From Thalassotalea euphylliae (lineage in GTDB: Bacteria > Pseudomonadota > Gammaproteobacteria > Enterobacterales > Alteromonadaceae), in the NCBI RefSeq assembly GCF_003390375.1, contig NZ_QUOT01000001.1:3038001-3102000 (forward strand): a stretch of DNA of 64,000 nt, read 5' to 3'. Positions 1 through 8,282 of this stretch are shown piece after piece (position 1 is the first letter of the stretch; each line of letters starts with the position of its first letter). The notes below the pieces were generated by a model. That model had not been told where the DNA came from. It searched no databases and was given only the letters and a program-made list of their open reading frames with translations. A program made the translations under genes and the position numbers.

Positions 1-603
1 GGCTTAGTGGTCTTTAAAAACCCATCATCGGTCGCGGCAATTGAACATCATGCTGAATATATTTTGCGTAAAGGCTCAAAAGACTTAGGTAGCCATACGC
101 TAGAAGGTTCACGCCCAGGTATGGCAATGTTAGTTTATGCGAGCCTGCATATTATTAGTCGCCCAGGTTATGAGCTTTTGATCAATCAAGCGATCGAAAA
201 AGCGAAATACTTTGCCAAGATCATTCGTGAACACAGTGAATTTGAATTGGTGACAGAGCCTGAGCTGTGTTTGCTTACTTATCGTTATGTACCATCACAA
301 GTGCAAGCGTTTATGGCGGGCGCTGATGTTGAAACCAATCAAGCACTAAATAAAGTCATTGATAAACTCACCAAGCATATTCAAAAAACACAACGTGAAG
401 CGGGTAAGTCGTTTGTTTCTCGTACGCGTATTGAAGTGCAAAAATACGGTGGTGAGAAAGTGCTAGTATTCCGTGTAGTACTGGCAAACCCGTTGACGAC
501 GGAAGAAATATTGCATGATGTGCTTACTGAGCAAGTAGAAGTTGCACAAAGTAGTATTAAGTTTTTGCCAGAGCTATTGGCAAAAATTGGCAACTCGAAT
601 TAG
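1..603 (+). CDS. panP: PanP-type PLP-dependent aspartate 1-decarboxylase, C-terminal part (5' end outside window)
   Basis: The frame is open from the first base, so the visible 200 codons are the C-terminal third of a longer protein; the GTG at position 7 is internal, not a start. The sequence resembles the group II PLP decarboxylase (glutamate decarboxylase-like) family called PanP, which makes beta-alanine from aspartate in many gammaproteobacteria lacking PanD. The visible part corresponds to the small domain after the PLP lysine; motifs such as LGSHTLEGSRPG and the C-terminal VVLANPLTTEEI stretch fit this family. The lysine region itself is outside the window. panB and panC lie 2.5-4 kb away on the other strand, which fits a pantothenate role. 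The family is secure; the exact substrate rests on family and context. Confidence 0.8.
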   Translation, partial: GLVVFKNPSSVAAIEHHAEYILRKGSKDLGSHTLEGSRPGMAMLVYASLHIISRPGYELLINQAIEKAKYFAKIIREHSEFELVTEPELCLLTYRYVPSQVQAFMAGADVETNQALNKVIDKLTKHIQKTQREAGKSFVSRTRIEVQKYGGEKVLVFRVVLANPLTTEEILHDVLTEQVEVAQSSIKFLPELLAKIGNSN

Positions 604-638
604 ATTAATTCAATTAGTGTTGGTACCTCATTGATATC

Positions 639-666
639 AAAAAGCCGCGTTTAAACGCGGCTTTTT
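639..666. terminator. Rho-independent terminator after panP
   Basis: A perfect palindrome with GCCGCG/CGCGGC stem, flanked by AAAAA on the left and TTTTT on the right, lies 35 bp after the panP stop. The symmetric A and T tracts let it work for both panP and the convergent minus-strand operon ending at 692. Confidence 0.9.
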
Positions 667-691
667 AGTAGCATAAATAATTAGCTTAATT

Positions 692-1249
692 TTACATTTT
701 AAAAGCTTCGATATTTTCAGCGCCTTTATCTTCCGAGAATAAAGCGCTGATTGCGCTTCGGATAAAATCAAAGACTGAATAGCCAAGAATTATCCCTCCT
801 GCAACTAATATGAGAGGTAAAGCCCAGTTCTGCTCAAAGAGCCCCTCGGTTAATGAGTACAATACACTCAGCATATAAAATAAGAACGCGAGTTTTAGCG
901 TGCGCTGCGGTGGTTTAATTTCTTCTACCCATTGGCTTTCGTGACCTTTGAAAATAAGTTTTTCATCATGATCCCCCAATCGCTTATCGAAGAAAAATTG
1001 ACTGTGTTTTTCGATAATTCGCTTATTGTTGGTCAGCGTAATTTGATATTCACCACTGCTCCACGATGAAATAGTGCGATGCAATTTCAGCGTTTCGTTA
1101 TTAGTGTTAATGGTTACTGAGTTAACGGACTTAAACCACTGTGTTGGCTTTGCAATAAGCTCCTCGTTTAAATAAACTTTTTCACGGCCCATAAAATCAA
1201 CGGTATAACGAATTTGGTGTTCTTGATAGGTAAAATCAAAGCTTAACAT
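692..1249 (-). CDS. Hypothetical membrane protein, third gene of the XRE/DUF2975 operon
   Basis: 185 residues with no family I recognise. The first 115 residues are soluble and beta-rich in appearance. Two hydrophobic segments follow at about residues 118-135 and 143-162, then a short charged tail. Its ATG overlaps the stop of the upstream XRE gene (TAATG), so translation is probably coupled. The context suggests a membrane component regulated with, or acting with, the DUF2975 protein. Function unknown. Confidence 0.7.
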   Translation of the reverse strand: MLSFDFTYQEHQIRYTVDFMGREKVYLNEELIAKPTQWFKSVNSVTINTNNETLKLHRTISSWSSGEYQITLTNNKRIIEKHSQFFFDKRLGDHDEKLIFKGHESQWVEEIKPPQRTLKLAFLFYMLSVLYSLTEGLFEQNWALPLILVAGGIILGYSVFDFIRSAISALFSEDKGAENIEAFKM

Positions 1250-1488
1250 TAGGCTTCCTTTTCCACATGATTGGGTGAGCTAGAGTCTTCTTCAAAAGCA
1301 AGAATATCCCCCGGTTGACAGTTTAAGTGCTGACATATGGCTTCTAGCGTACTAAAGCGGATTGCCTTGGCACGCCCTGCTTTTAGCACGCTCAAATTTT
1401 GCGGGGTAATGCCAATCGCCGCCGCTAGGTCATTTAGTTTCATTTTCCGCTGTGCAAGCACTACGTCTAAATTGACAATAACAGGCAT
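1249..1488 (-). CDS. XRE-family helix-turn-helix regulator (YozG-like)
   Basis: A compact protein of 79 residues consisting almost entirely of a Cro/C1-type HTH; the segment LNDLAAAIGITPQNLSVLKA is the helix-turn-helix. I start it at ATG 1488 because the longer frame would overlap the upstream gene and its extra residues look non-coding, whereas MPVIVNLDVVLAQRKM matches the usual start of this family. It lies 2 bp after the DUF2975 gene and overlaps the next gene. Small XRE proteins of this kind are commonly paired with DUF2975 membrane proteins; it probably regulates its own operon. Confidence 0.85.
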   Translation of the reverse strand: MPVIVNLDVVLAQRKMKLNDLAAAIGITPQNLSVLKAGRAKAIRFSTLEAICQHLNCQPGDILAFEEDSSSPNHVEKEA

Positions 1489-1490
1489 AA

Positions 1491-1988
1491 TTAAATGGTT
1501 AACTCCTGCTCTTCTTCTAACTCTCGTGAAATTTTGGTTACCGCAGCCGCAAGGTGCAAGCAATAGCCAATAACGGCGACCACAAAATCCGCAGAGCCAA
1601 GATAAAGCGTTGTAAAGCTAAAATCTTCGCCTTGATTGGCGAGTACTAAGTATTCTGTTGCGATCATAATGCCAGGCTTGATAATAAGCCCATATGAGAT
1701 GGCTAGCTTAGCGATGGTTTTAAATACGTTAAGTACGTTAGCGGTAAAAAATTCTCCTTGAATGTATAAGTTGAAGATTTTGTGCACTAACAAGAGGAAA
1801 ATAAATGAAGTGGGAACGGTGATCATGAGATTAAAGAAAACAGGATCACTAGCAAACTCTGCGACTCCTTTTTTACTGATAATAGCAATGCCGCCAACCA
1901 AGCTCATTAGGGTCATAATGCCCATAAAAATAGTAAAGCCCATTATCTTGCCTTGATTTAGCTGGCAAAGCTTTTGAAATGCAATCAT
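1491..1988 (-). CDS. DUF2975 family membrane protein
   Basis: 165 residues with about four hydrophobic segments (roughly residues 15-37, 48-70, 88-110 and 130-150), matching the DUF2975 layout. It heads a three-gene operon with the XRE regulator and an unknown membrane protein. An AAGGA-type ribosome binding site precedes the ATG. DUF2975/XRE pairs are widespread, but their role is not established, so no function is assigned. Confidence 0.8.
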   Translation of the reverse strand: MIAFQKLCQLNQGKIMGFTIFMGIMTLMSLVGGIAIISKKGVAEFASDPVFFNLMITVPTSFIFLLLVHKIFNLYIQGEFFTANVLNVFKTIAKLAISYGLIIKPGIMIATEYLVLANQGEDFSFTTLYLGSADFVVAVIGYCLHLAAAVTKISRELEEEQELTI

Positions 1989-2045
1989 AGAAACGTCCTT
2001 TTGGAGATAATGTAGACATTAAAATTTCATTTTTCAATAATAAAC

Positions 2046-2060
2046 TATCGAAAAACGATA
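2046..2060. promoter_or_regulatory. Candidate operator for the XRE/DUF2975 operon (TATCG-N5-CGATA)
   Basis: A 15-bp dyad, TATCG-AAAAA-CGATA, lies 58 bp upstream of the DUF2975 start in an AT-rich promoter-like region. Size and position fit a dimeric XRE repressor. Assigning it to the XRE protein encoded in this operon is inference. Confidence 0.4.
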
Positions 2061-2174
2061 ATTTGTTGTCGTTAATTACACGATTAGAGACATGCTAACG
2101 TTTATTTTCTATTGTGAATTAGTTAGCGTAAGGTGCTCGAACTTAGGTTGCTCAATTCATTAAAGGAGTTTTCA

Positions 2175-2981
2175 TTGAGAAAAATAGCAATTTTGTTATC
2201 ACTTTTACTTCAGGCCGTATCGATAGGTTATGTGATGGCAAAAGAAGTATCGCTAAAGCCTGGGTTGTATGAAGGCATTAGCGAGCATGAATTTGTCTTG
2301 CTGCAGTTAAACGAGAACGGCAATCACAAGATCTTCAAAATGAACATTCCAAGTGCTTTTCAGCATGGAAAACAACGGGATTTTAGTGAGCAAAATATAC
2401 ACTGTGACCAACTGCGATGCCTTATCACGTTTGATTCTGAGGGTACGGACTATATTGACTATCTGAGCTTAGCGCCAGAATACGAGGATTCGTCGAACGT
2501 TATGGTGTTCGAACAAACTAAAAGCCGAGCGGGAGAGCCTATGGTTTCCCAAGCATATCAACTAAGTTATCAGAAAAATCGTTCAACCATTCGTGAATAT
2601 TGGAGCAAATATCGAGAAACCCTCGATAAACTGTTAGCGTTGCCTGAGCAGGGCATCTATGGGTTATGGGTCGGCACTATTAGGAAAGACGATAAAGTTG
2701 AATTGCTGAGCTTAGCTGTTTATCCGGATCAGCCAAGCACGCTTACCAAATTCTTTTTGGGCATGGGTATCACCAATGAAACCAGCTTTGAACCACAGCA
2801 GTTGGTGAAAGAAAATGGTGCCTATCGTATCCAAGCATCGCACCCTAGCTTTGCCAATCAGTTATTGCTGGTGCCAATGTCTGAAAATACATTAAATGGT
2901 TATGCCTTTCACACTGCCAAAACCCATTCGTGGATCGATGGGAGCTTTCAACTATACCGAGTCAAAGAAGAAAAGCGTTAG
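2175..2981 (+). CDS. Secreted protein of unknown function
   Basis: I start this gene at TTG 2175, 6 bp after a clear AGGAG, rather than at the upstream GTG 2133. From TTG the protein begins with a typical signal peptide (LRKIAILLSLLLQAVSIG) probably cut near YVMA-KE, leaving about 245 mature residues. There are two cysteines in NIHCDQLRCLI that could form a disulfide. No known domain is recognised. The stop codon lies inside the terminator hairpin, so this is probably a single-gene transcript. Confidence 0.7.
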   Translation: MRKIAILLSLLLQAVSIGYVMAKEVSLKPGLYEGISEHEFVLLQLNENGNHKIFKMNIPSAFQHGKQRDFSEQNIHCDQLRCLITFDSEGTDYIDYLSLAPEYEDSSNVMVFEQTKSRAGEPMVSQAYQLSYQKNRSTIREYWSKYRETLDKLLALPEQGIYGLWVGTIRKDDKVELLSLAVYPDQPSTLTKFFLGMGITNETSFEPQQLVKENGAYRIQASHPSFANQLLLVPMSENTLNGYAFHTAKTHSWIDGSFQLYRVKEEKR

Positions 2982-3008
2982 TTTCGTTTTTACGAACACT
3001 AACGCTTT
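2971..3008 (+). terminator. Terminator hairpin overlapping the stop codon of the secreted-protein gene
   Basis: An 11-bp inverted repeat (AAAGCGTTAGT/ACTAACGCTTT) encloses a smaller TTCGT/ACGAA stem. The TAG stop at 2979-2981 is within the left arm. The flanking A and T residues are short, so termination strength is uncertain; it may also serve the convergent panC transcript. Confidence 0.65.
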
Positions 3009-3114
3009 GGTGATGATTTAATAATTTGTGGTTATCAAGCAACAAATCGGCATCAAAACAACAAGGTTTGATGATTCATTACTTGCTATATGATTTGTAA
3101 TATTACTTGCTACG

Positions 3115-3966
3115 TCACTTGCTAATGGTGACCTGCAAATTATCAATCAACCTGGCTTTACCGCAGTAGGCGGCGGCTAAAATAACAAGCTCGTTATCAT
3201 CTTCGCTGGCAGGCTGCAGGGTGCGGGCATGAACAATATTGAGGTAATCAACCTGCATGCCGGCGGCATTGATTTTAGCTTCGGCTCGTTTGGCCAGGCC
3301 AATAAAGTCGTCGTTATTTTGAATTTGCTCAGCAAGCCACTGCATGTTTTGGTAAAGCGCAGGCGCATTAGCTTTTTCTTCTGCCGTTAGGTAGCCGTTG
3401 CGAGAGCTCATCGCAAGCCCACTGTCTTCTCGTTTGGTTGGAACAGGCACAATGTCAATCGGCATGTTCAAGTCTTCAACCATGGTCTGAATCACTTGCA
3501 CCTGCTGATAGTCTTTTAAGCCAAAGCATGCAATGTCAGGTTGTACTAAGTTAAAGAGTTTACAGACAACGGTGGCTACGCCGCGAAAATGGCCAGGGCG
3601 ACTTTCGCCGCAGTAACCGTCAGACACTTGCAATACTTCAACATAGCTCTGTTTGTCTAATCCTTTCGGGTAGACAATATCAGGTGTTGGTGTAAAGAGT
3701 AGATCTGTGCCTTCTGCCGTTAGTTTCTCTTGATCGGCTTCCATTGTGCGCGGGTAATTATCGATATCTTCCCCCGCACCAAATTGCATTGGATTGACAA
3801 AAATACTCGCCACTACTTTGTCGGCGCGTTGCTTGGCCGCTTTAACTAAGGCTAAGTGGCCTTGGTGTAAATTACCCATGGTCGGCACAAAACCAATGGT
3901 TAAACCTTGTTTTTGCCACGCTTTTATTTGCGTGCGTAACGACTGAATATCATTAACAACTTGCAT
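3115..3966 (-). CDS. panC: Pantothenate synthetase
   Basis: 283 residues, the normal length for PanC. It joins pantoate and beta-alanine, using ATP, to give pantothenate in the cytoplasm. The nucleotidyltransferase HxGH motif is visible in GNLHQGHLALVKAA and the KMSKS-equivalent in GLAMSSRNGYL. It is 17 bp downstream of panB, forming a panBC operon. The nearby PanP-type decarboxylase would supply the beta-alanine. Start ATG 3966. Confidence 0.97.
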   Translation of the reverse strand: MQVVNDIQSLRTQIKAWQKQGLTIGFVPTMGNLHQGHLALVKAAKQRADKVVASIFVNPMQFGAGEDIDNYPRTMEADQEKLTAEGTDLLFTPTPDIVYPKGLDKQSYVEVLQVSDGYCGESRPGHFRGVATVVCKLFNLVQPDIACFGLKDYQQVQVIQTMVEDLNMPIDIVPVPTKREDSGLAMSSRNGYLTAEEKANAPALYQNMQWLAEQIQNNDDFIGLAKRAEAKINAAGMQVDYLNIVHARTLQPASEDDNELVILAAAYCGKARLIDNLQVTISK

Positions 3967-3983
3967 TGAAACTCTGTCCTTAC

Positions 3984-4778
3984 CTAGCTAAAAATGTGGT
4001 CTTCGCCAGGGAAGTTACCATTTGCTACTTCATCGATATAAAGTTCGATAGCTTGCTTAATATCGCCCGTATCTTTGAGGAAGTTGCGTGAGAACTTTGG
4101 CATGTAGCTGCACGAAATACCTAATGCGTCGTGCATTACTAATATTTGGCCATCAGTATGGCGACCGGCGCCAATGCCTATGGTTGGAATACTAACCGCT
4201 TCACTAATCGCCTTGCCAAGACTTTCAGGAATGCACTCTAGTACGAGTAGTTGAATGCCTGCGGCTTCCAATGCTTTAGCTTCTTCAATCATCGCTTGTG
4301 CTTGTGCTTGTTCACGCCCTTGCACTTTGAAGCCACCAAATACATTCACTGACTGCGGTGTAAGACCTAAGTGACCACATACTGGAATACCGCGCTCTAC
4401 TAAGCCTTTAATGGTATCAACCAACCAGCTACCGCCTTCCATTTTGACAATTGAAGCGCCCGCTTGCATTAACTTAGTAGCGTTTTCAAAAGCTTGTTCT
4501 TTGGTGGCATAGCTCATAAATGACAAGTCGCTAATAATCAGCGTGTTTTCAACGCCAGCTTTAACACAGCGTGTGTGGTAAGCCATATCTTCAACGGTTA
4601 CAGGCAAGGTGTCGTCGTTACCTTGCAACACCATACCGAGTGAATCACCAATAAGAATAGCGTGAATACCCGCTTGATCGAAAAGCTTAGCAAAGCTGGC
4701 ATCGTAGGCGGTAATGGTGGAGATCTTCTCACCATTTTGTTTCATTTTTAATAGCTTAGATGTTGTAATTTTAGCCAT
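3984..4778 (-). CDS. panB: 3-methyl-2-oxobutanoate hydroxymethyltransferase
   Basis: 264 residues, the usual PanB length. It transfers a hydroxymethyl group from 5,10-methylene-THF to 2-oxoisovalerate, forming ketopantoate. Family motifs include GDSLGMVLQG (metal-binding aspartate) and the HLGLTPQSVNVFGGFKVQGR stretch. panC follows after 17 bp, and folK lies 80 bp upstream in the same direction, so all may share a transcript started further upstream. Confidence 0.97.
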   Translation of the reverse strand: MAKITTSKLLKMKQNGEKISTITAYDASFAKLFDQAGIHAILIGDSLGMVLQGNDDTLPVTVEDMAYHTRCVKAGVENTLIISDLSFMSYATKEQAFENATKLMQAGASIVKMEGGSWLVDTIKGLVERGIPVCGHLGLTPQSVNVFGGFKVQGREQAQAQAMIEEAKALEAAGIQLLVLECIPESLGKAISEAVSIPTIGIGAGRHTDGQILVMHDALGISCSYMPKFSRNFLKDTGDIKQAIELYIDEVANGNFPGEDHIFS

Positions 4779-4858
4779 AATTTTTTCCGAGTAAGTGACG
4801 TTACACCTTAGTCAATTAAACCACTAGCATAGCTAACGGTTAACACTAGCTTGCTCAG

Positions 4859-5356
4859 CTAGTTAAGTTGCAACTTACCATAAATTTTTAACCCGTTAGT
4901 TGCAATCGCTTTACTTAATTCACTAACGAGATCACCATCAGGTAACACAAGTTGAGGGGCAATTTCTGCCAAAGGGCGTAGTACAAATTCGCGTTCTTTC
5001 ATGCCGTAATGCGGAATGATTAAGCGCTCATTATCAATAATTTGTTGGTCGAATAAGATAATATCCAAGTCGAGAATACGCGGACCCCAGCGATCGCCTT
5101 TACGCACGCGACCAGCTTGATTTTCTATCGCCTGTAGTGCATCCAGTAATTCAATTGGCGCCAGCTCTGTATCAAGTGCCAGCACAGCGTTCATATAATC
5201 TGGCTGATCTTGAGGCCCCATAGGACGACTAAAAAATAGGCTTGAAAGTGCAGCAACACGCGAGCGCTCTATTGTGCTGATCGCATCAACCGCTTGTTGA
5301 ATTTGCTTTGCGGGCTCGGCAAGGTTACTACCTAAACCAATATACGCGGTTGCCAT
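4859..5356 (-). CDS. folK: 2-amino-4-hydroxy-6-hydroxymethyldihydropteridine pyrophosphokinase
   Basis: 165 residues, the typical HPPK size. It transfers pyrophosphate from ATP to the pterin precursor of folate. The N-terminal GLGSN and the signature RWGPRILDLDIILFD with its catalytic acidic residues are intact. It follows pcnB by 2 bp, as in E. coli, and precedes panB. Folate supply links to the methylene-THF requirement of PanB. Confidence 0.96.
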   Translation of the reverse strand: MATAYIGLGSNLAEPAKQIQQAVDAISTIERSRVAALSSLFFSRPMGPQDQPDYMNAVLALDTELAPIELLDALQAIENQAGRVRKGDRWGPRILDLDIILFDQQIIDNERLIIPHYGMKEREFVLRPLAEIAPQLVLPDGDLVSELSKAIATNGLKIYGKLQLN

Positions 5357-5358
5357 GC

Positions 5359-6783
5359 CTATTCAGCCTTGCCAGCACTTGCTTTACGCGGCTTACGGCG
5401 TTTTCTTACGGAACGGCGTGCTGGACGGCTGCCAGCAACTGACTTAATCATCATCTGTTGTGATTCTGGTGACGCTTCTTGGAAATCGGTCCACCATTTG
5501 GCGAGCTGGGCTGTTTCACCGCCTTCAATTTCACCGCGCAATAGCAAGAAGTCATAACCGGCTCTAAATTTAGGGTGCTCAAACGCTTTGTAAGCGCGCT
5601 TGCCCTCACGACGAGCAAGCTTGTCTTGCAGTATCCAAATGTCTTTCATTGGCGCTTGGAAGCGTTTCGGAACAGCAATACTGCGTTGCTGCTCTGACAT
5701 CACTTCGTGTAGCGCAGCGAAAAATGCGTCTTGCGGTGTTAATTGCGTTGTTTGCCTCAACTGTGTGACTTGGCGAGACAATGGGTACCATAAGAAGGCA
5801 GCCAGTAAAAATGCTGGCGTTACTCTTTGGTTGGTATTAATGCGCTGATCTGTGTTGCTCATTGCTAGTTGAATAAAGCGCGACATATGGTCTTCAGCTT
5901 GCGCTTATTCAGCTATTAAGCTTTGTTCAACAATTGGGAATAGGTACTTAAACAGTCCGTAGTCTCTTAGCATGTGAAAATTTGCTAATGCTTTGCCTGA
6001 GACAAATAACTTTAGGAATTCTTCAAACATACGTGCTGGTGGGATATTAAGCAGTAAATTAGCTAGAGGCTTAATGGGCTGAGCCGTCTCTTCGCCAATT
6101 TCCATGTCCAATTTAGTGGCAAAGCGCACGGCACGTAACATACGCACAGGGTCTTCGCGGTAGCGTGTTTCAGGATCGCCAATTAAGCGAATTAAACGTT
6201 GTTCAATATCGGCAACACCACCGGCAAAATCGTAAATGTTGAAGTTTTCTACGCTGTAGTACAGGGCATTGATGGTAAAGTCGCGACGCTCGGCATCTTC
6301 ATCAATCGAGCCGTAAATATTGTCGCGAAGTAGCATACCATCAGCACTTTGCTTGGAGGTTTTCTTACACTCTTTTTGCTTGTCACTCGCGCTGTCGTGG
6401 TGACCACGGAAAGTGGCAACTTCGATAATATCGCGGCCAAAAACAATATGAGCTAAGCGAAAGCGTCTACCAATTAAGCGACAATTGCGAAATAACGCTT
6501 TAATTTGTTCTGGTGTTGCGTTCGTGGCGATATCAAAATCTTTGGGCTCGATGCCGAGCAACATGTCACGTACACCACCGCCGACAAGGTAGGCGTCATA
6601 TCCCCCCTTTTTCAGGCGATAAAGTACCTTTAGCGCATTATCGCTAATAAATTTACGTGACACAGTGTGCTGGTCACGAGCAATGACAATAGGAAATGAC
6701 TGATCAGCCGTACTAGCACTTTTTTGCTTAGCTTTGTCTCGATTCAGTACTTTTTTACACAAATTGATAACGCGTTTAATAAT
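5359..6783 (-). pseudogene. pcnB: Poly(A) polymerase I, interrupted by one in-frame TAA
   Basis: Read through a single TAA (5905-5907, codon 293), the frame gives a 474-residue protein aligning with PcnB along its length (E. coli PcnB is 465 residues). The N-terminal part has the nucleotidyltransferase core (VGGGVRDML, then DFDIATNATPEQ with the catalytic DxD) and the GRRFRLAHIVFG stretch. After the stop the same frame continues with the C-terminal RNA-binding region (NTDQRI, VTPAFLLAAFLWYPL, EHPKFRAGYDFLLLR) and ends in a basic tail. There is no frameshift. PcnB adds 3' poly(A) tails that promote RNA decay. Reinitiation at ATG 5886, 15 bp beyond the stop and preceded by GAAG, could yield a separate C-terminal piece. 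It could be a true null allele, a two-piece enzyme or a base error. Confidence 0.85.
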
Positions 6784-6792
6784 AACAACCTC
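6781..6792 (-). promoter_or_regulatory. pcnB: AUU start codon and Shine-Dalgarno of pcnB
   Basis: On the minus strand GAGG (6789-6792) is followed by five bases and then ATT ATT AAA CGC. The first ATT (6781-6783) aligns exactly with the AUU initiator reported for E. coli pcnB: here (ATT)IKRVINLCKKVL, in E. coli MFTRVANFCRKVL. No ATG or GTG exists nearby in frame; the only alternatives are TTG codons at 6819 and 6801, further from the GAGG and outside the conserved region. Confidence 0.7.
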
Positions 6793-6909
6793 GGAATACA
6801 AAGAACGTCTAAGACGCAAGTCTCAAAACGGCGCAATTTTAACCTAGCCACCAACAAAAGAGAATGAAAACTATCGGCAATTAGAATAAAAGTTCTAATA
6901 CAATGAATG

Positions 6910-7812
6910 CTATTCAGGCAATGCGATGCTCGCTTGTTTAGGCACATTCGTTAGTTGCCAGTGTTCGACTGCCCACGCGAGTATTTCTTCAGGTGTACCA
7001 TCGTTTAGCTGCGCTGGGGGCTGCTGGCCTAAAAACTCTAACGCACTAATGATACTGGCTTGTGGCGCTTTGCGATCAATTGCTGGTGCCTTATTTTGCT
7101 TACTTAGCTTATAGCCATCATGTGTAGTGATCAGCGGCACATGCGCATATTGCGGCGCAGCGACACCAAAGGTTTGATAAAGCGTAAGCTGTCGTGCGGT
7201 TGGCTCAAGTAAGTCACAGCCGCGCACAATATGGGTGATGCCCTGATTGATGTCGTCACTGACCACTGCCAATTGGTAGGCGTACAAACCGTCTTTGCGC
7301 TTGATAATAAAGTCTTCACTAGCAAGTGCTGGGTCACATTGCACCTTACCTTGAATTAAATCTTGGTAGTTGTCTGCTTTAAATTGATTGCGAATGCGAA
7401 CGGCATGTGCACGATAAGGCAAGTGTAAGTGCTGGCAGCGACCGCTATAAATACCGCCGCTAGCCTTTATTTGTGCACGAGTACAGGCACATGCATAGGT
7501 TAGGTTATGCGCTGCAAGTTCACTCAATACTTGTTCATAAAGGGCGGATTGCTGGCTTTGGTAACGTACGTGTTCATCCCAATGCAGGCCATAGTCTACA
7601 AGGGTACGTAGTATTTCGTCGGCAGCACCTGCTTGTTCACGCGGTGGATCAATATCTTCAATGCGTACTAGCCACAGGCCGTCGTTGGCCTTAGCGTCTA
7701 GATAGCTAGCCAGCGCCGTTAATAAAGAACCAAAATGAAGTAAACCAGAGGGAGAGGGAGCAAAGCGGCCGCGATATTGGGTACTCGGCCGCTGTATTAG
7801 CGAAAACGCCAT
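6910..7812 (-). CDS. gluQ: Glutamyl-queuosine tRNA(Asp) synthetase
   Basis: 300 residues, the length of GluQ, a truncated GluRS-like enzyme that attaches glutamate to queuosine in the tRNA(Asp) anticodon. The N-terminal motif GRFAPSPSGLLHFGSLLTAL is the class I signature region, KLSK is present in GYKLSKQNKAP, and zinc-binding cysteines are seen in CACTRAQI and in SGRCQH. The anticodon-binding domain of full GluRS is absent, as expected. It lies 26 bp after dksA and upstream of pcnB, the conserved order. Confidence 0.96.
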   Translation of the reverse strand: MAFSLIQRPSTQYRGRFAPSPSGLLHFGSLLTALASYLDAKANDGLWLVRIEDIDPPREQAGAADEILRTLVDYGLHWDEHVRYQSQQSALYEQVLSELAAHNLTYACACTRAQIKASGGIYSGRCQHLHLPYRAHAVRIRNQFKADNYQDLIQGKVQCDPALASEDFIIKRKDGLYAYQLAVVSDDINQGITHIVRGCDLLEPTARQLTLYQTFGVAAPQYAHVPLITTHDGYKLSKQNKAPAIDRKAPQASIISALEFLGQQPPAQLNDGTPEEILAWAVEHWQLTNVPKQASIALPE

Positions 7813-7838
7813 CGATTTTTGGTAGGTCGCTTAGCGTG

Positions 7839-8282
7839 TTAACCCGCCATTTGGCGTTCTTTGATTTCTGCTAGCGTTTTACATTCAATGCATAAATCGG
7901 CAGTAGGGCGCGCTTCTAAGCGGCGAATACCAATTTCAATGCCGCATGAATTACAGAAACCAAAATCGTCTTCTTCGATTAGCTGTAGTGTTTTTTCGAT
8001 TTTCTTGATCAGTTTACGCTCGCGGTCACGGGTACGTAATTCTAAGCTGAACTCTTCTTCTTGCGCTGCACGGTCAACTGGATCAGGGAAGTTCGCTGCT
8101 TCGTCTTGCATGTGAGTTACTGTGCGGTCAACTTCTTCACGCAATTGGTTACGCCAAGCTTCTAAAATCTTTTTAAAATGCTCTAGCTGGTCAGCGTTCA
8201 TGTACTCTTCACCAGCTTTTTCCTGGTATGGCGCTACGCCAGCTAACGCGAGAATGCCTAATGCTTTTTGTTTGTCTGGCAT
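7839..8282 (-). CDS. dksA: RNA polymerase-binding transcription factor DksA
   Basis: 147 residues, nearly identical in layout to E. coli DksA. It enters the RNA polymerase secondary channel and works with ppGpp in the stringent response. The coiled-coil tip motif DPVDRAAQEEE with its key aspartates is intact, as are the four zinc cysteines (CNSCG and CIECK). AGGAG precedes the ATG. It heads the dksA-gluQ-pcnB block. Confidence 0.98.
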   Translation of the reverse strand: MPDKQKALGILALAGVAPYQEKAGEEYMNADQLEHFKKILEAWRNQLREEVDRTVTHMQDEAANFPDPVDRAAQEEEFSLELRTRDRERKLIKKIEKTLQLIEEDDFGFCNSCGIEIGIRRLEARPTADLCIECKTLAEIKERQMAG

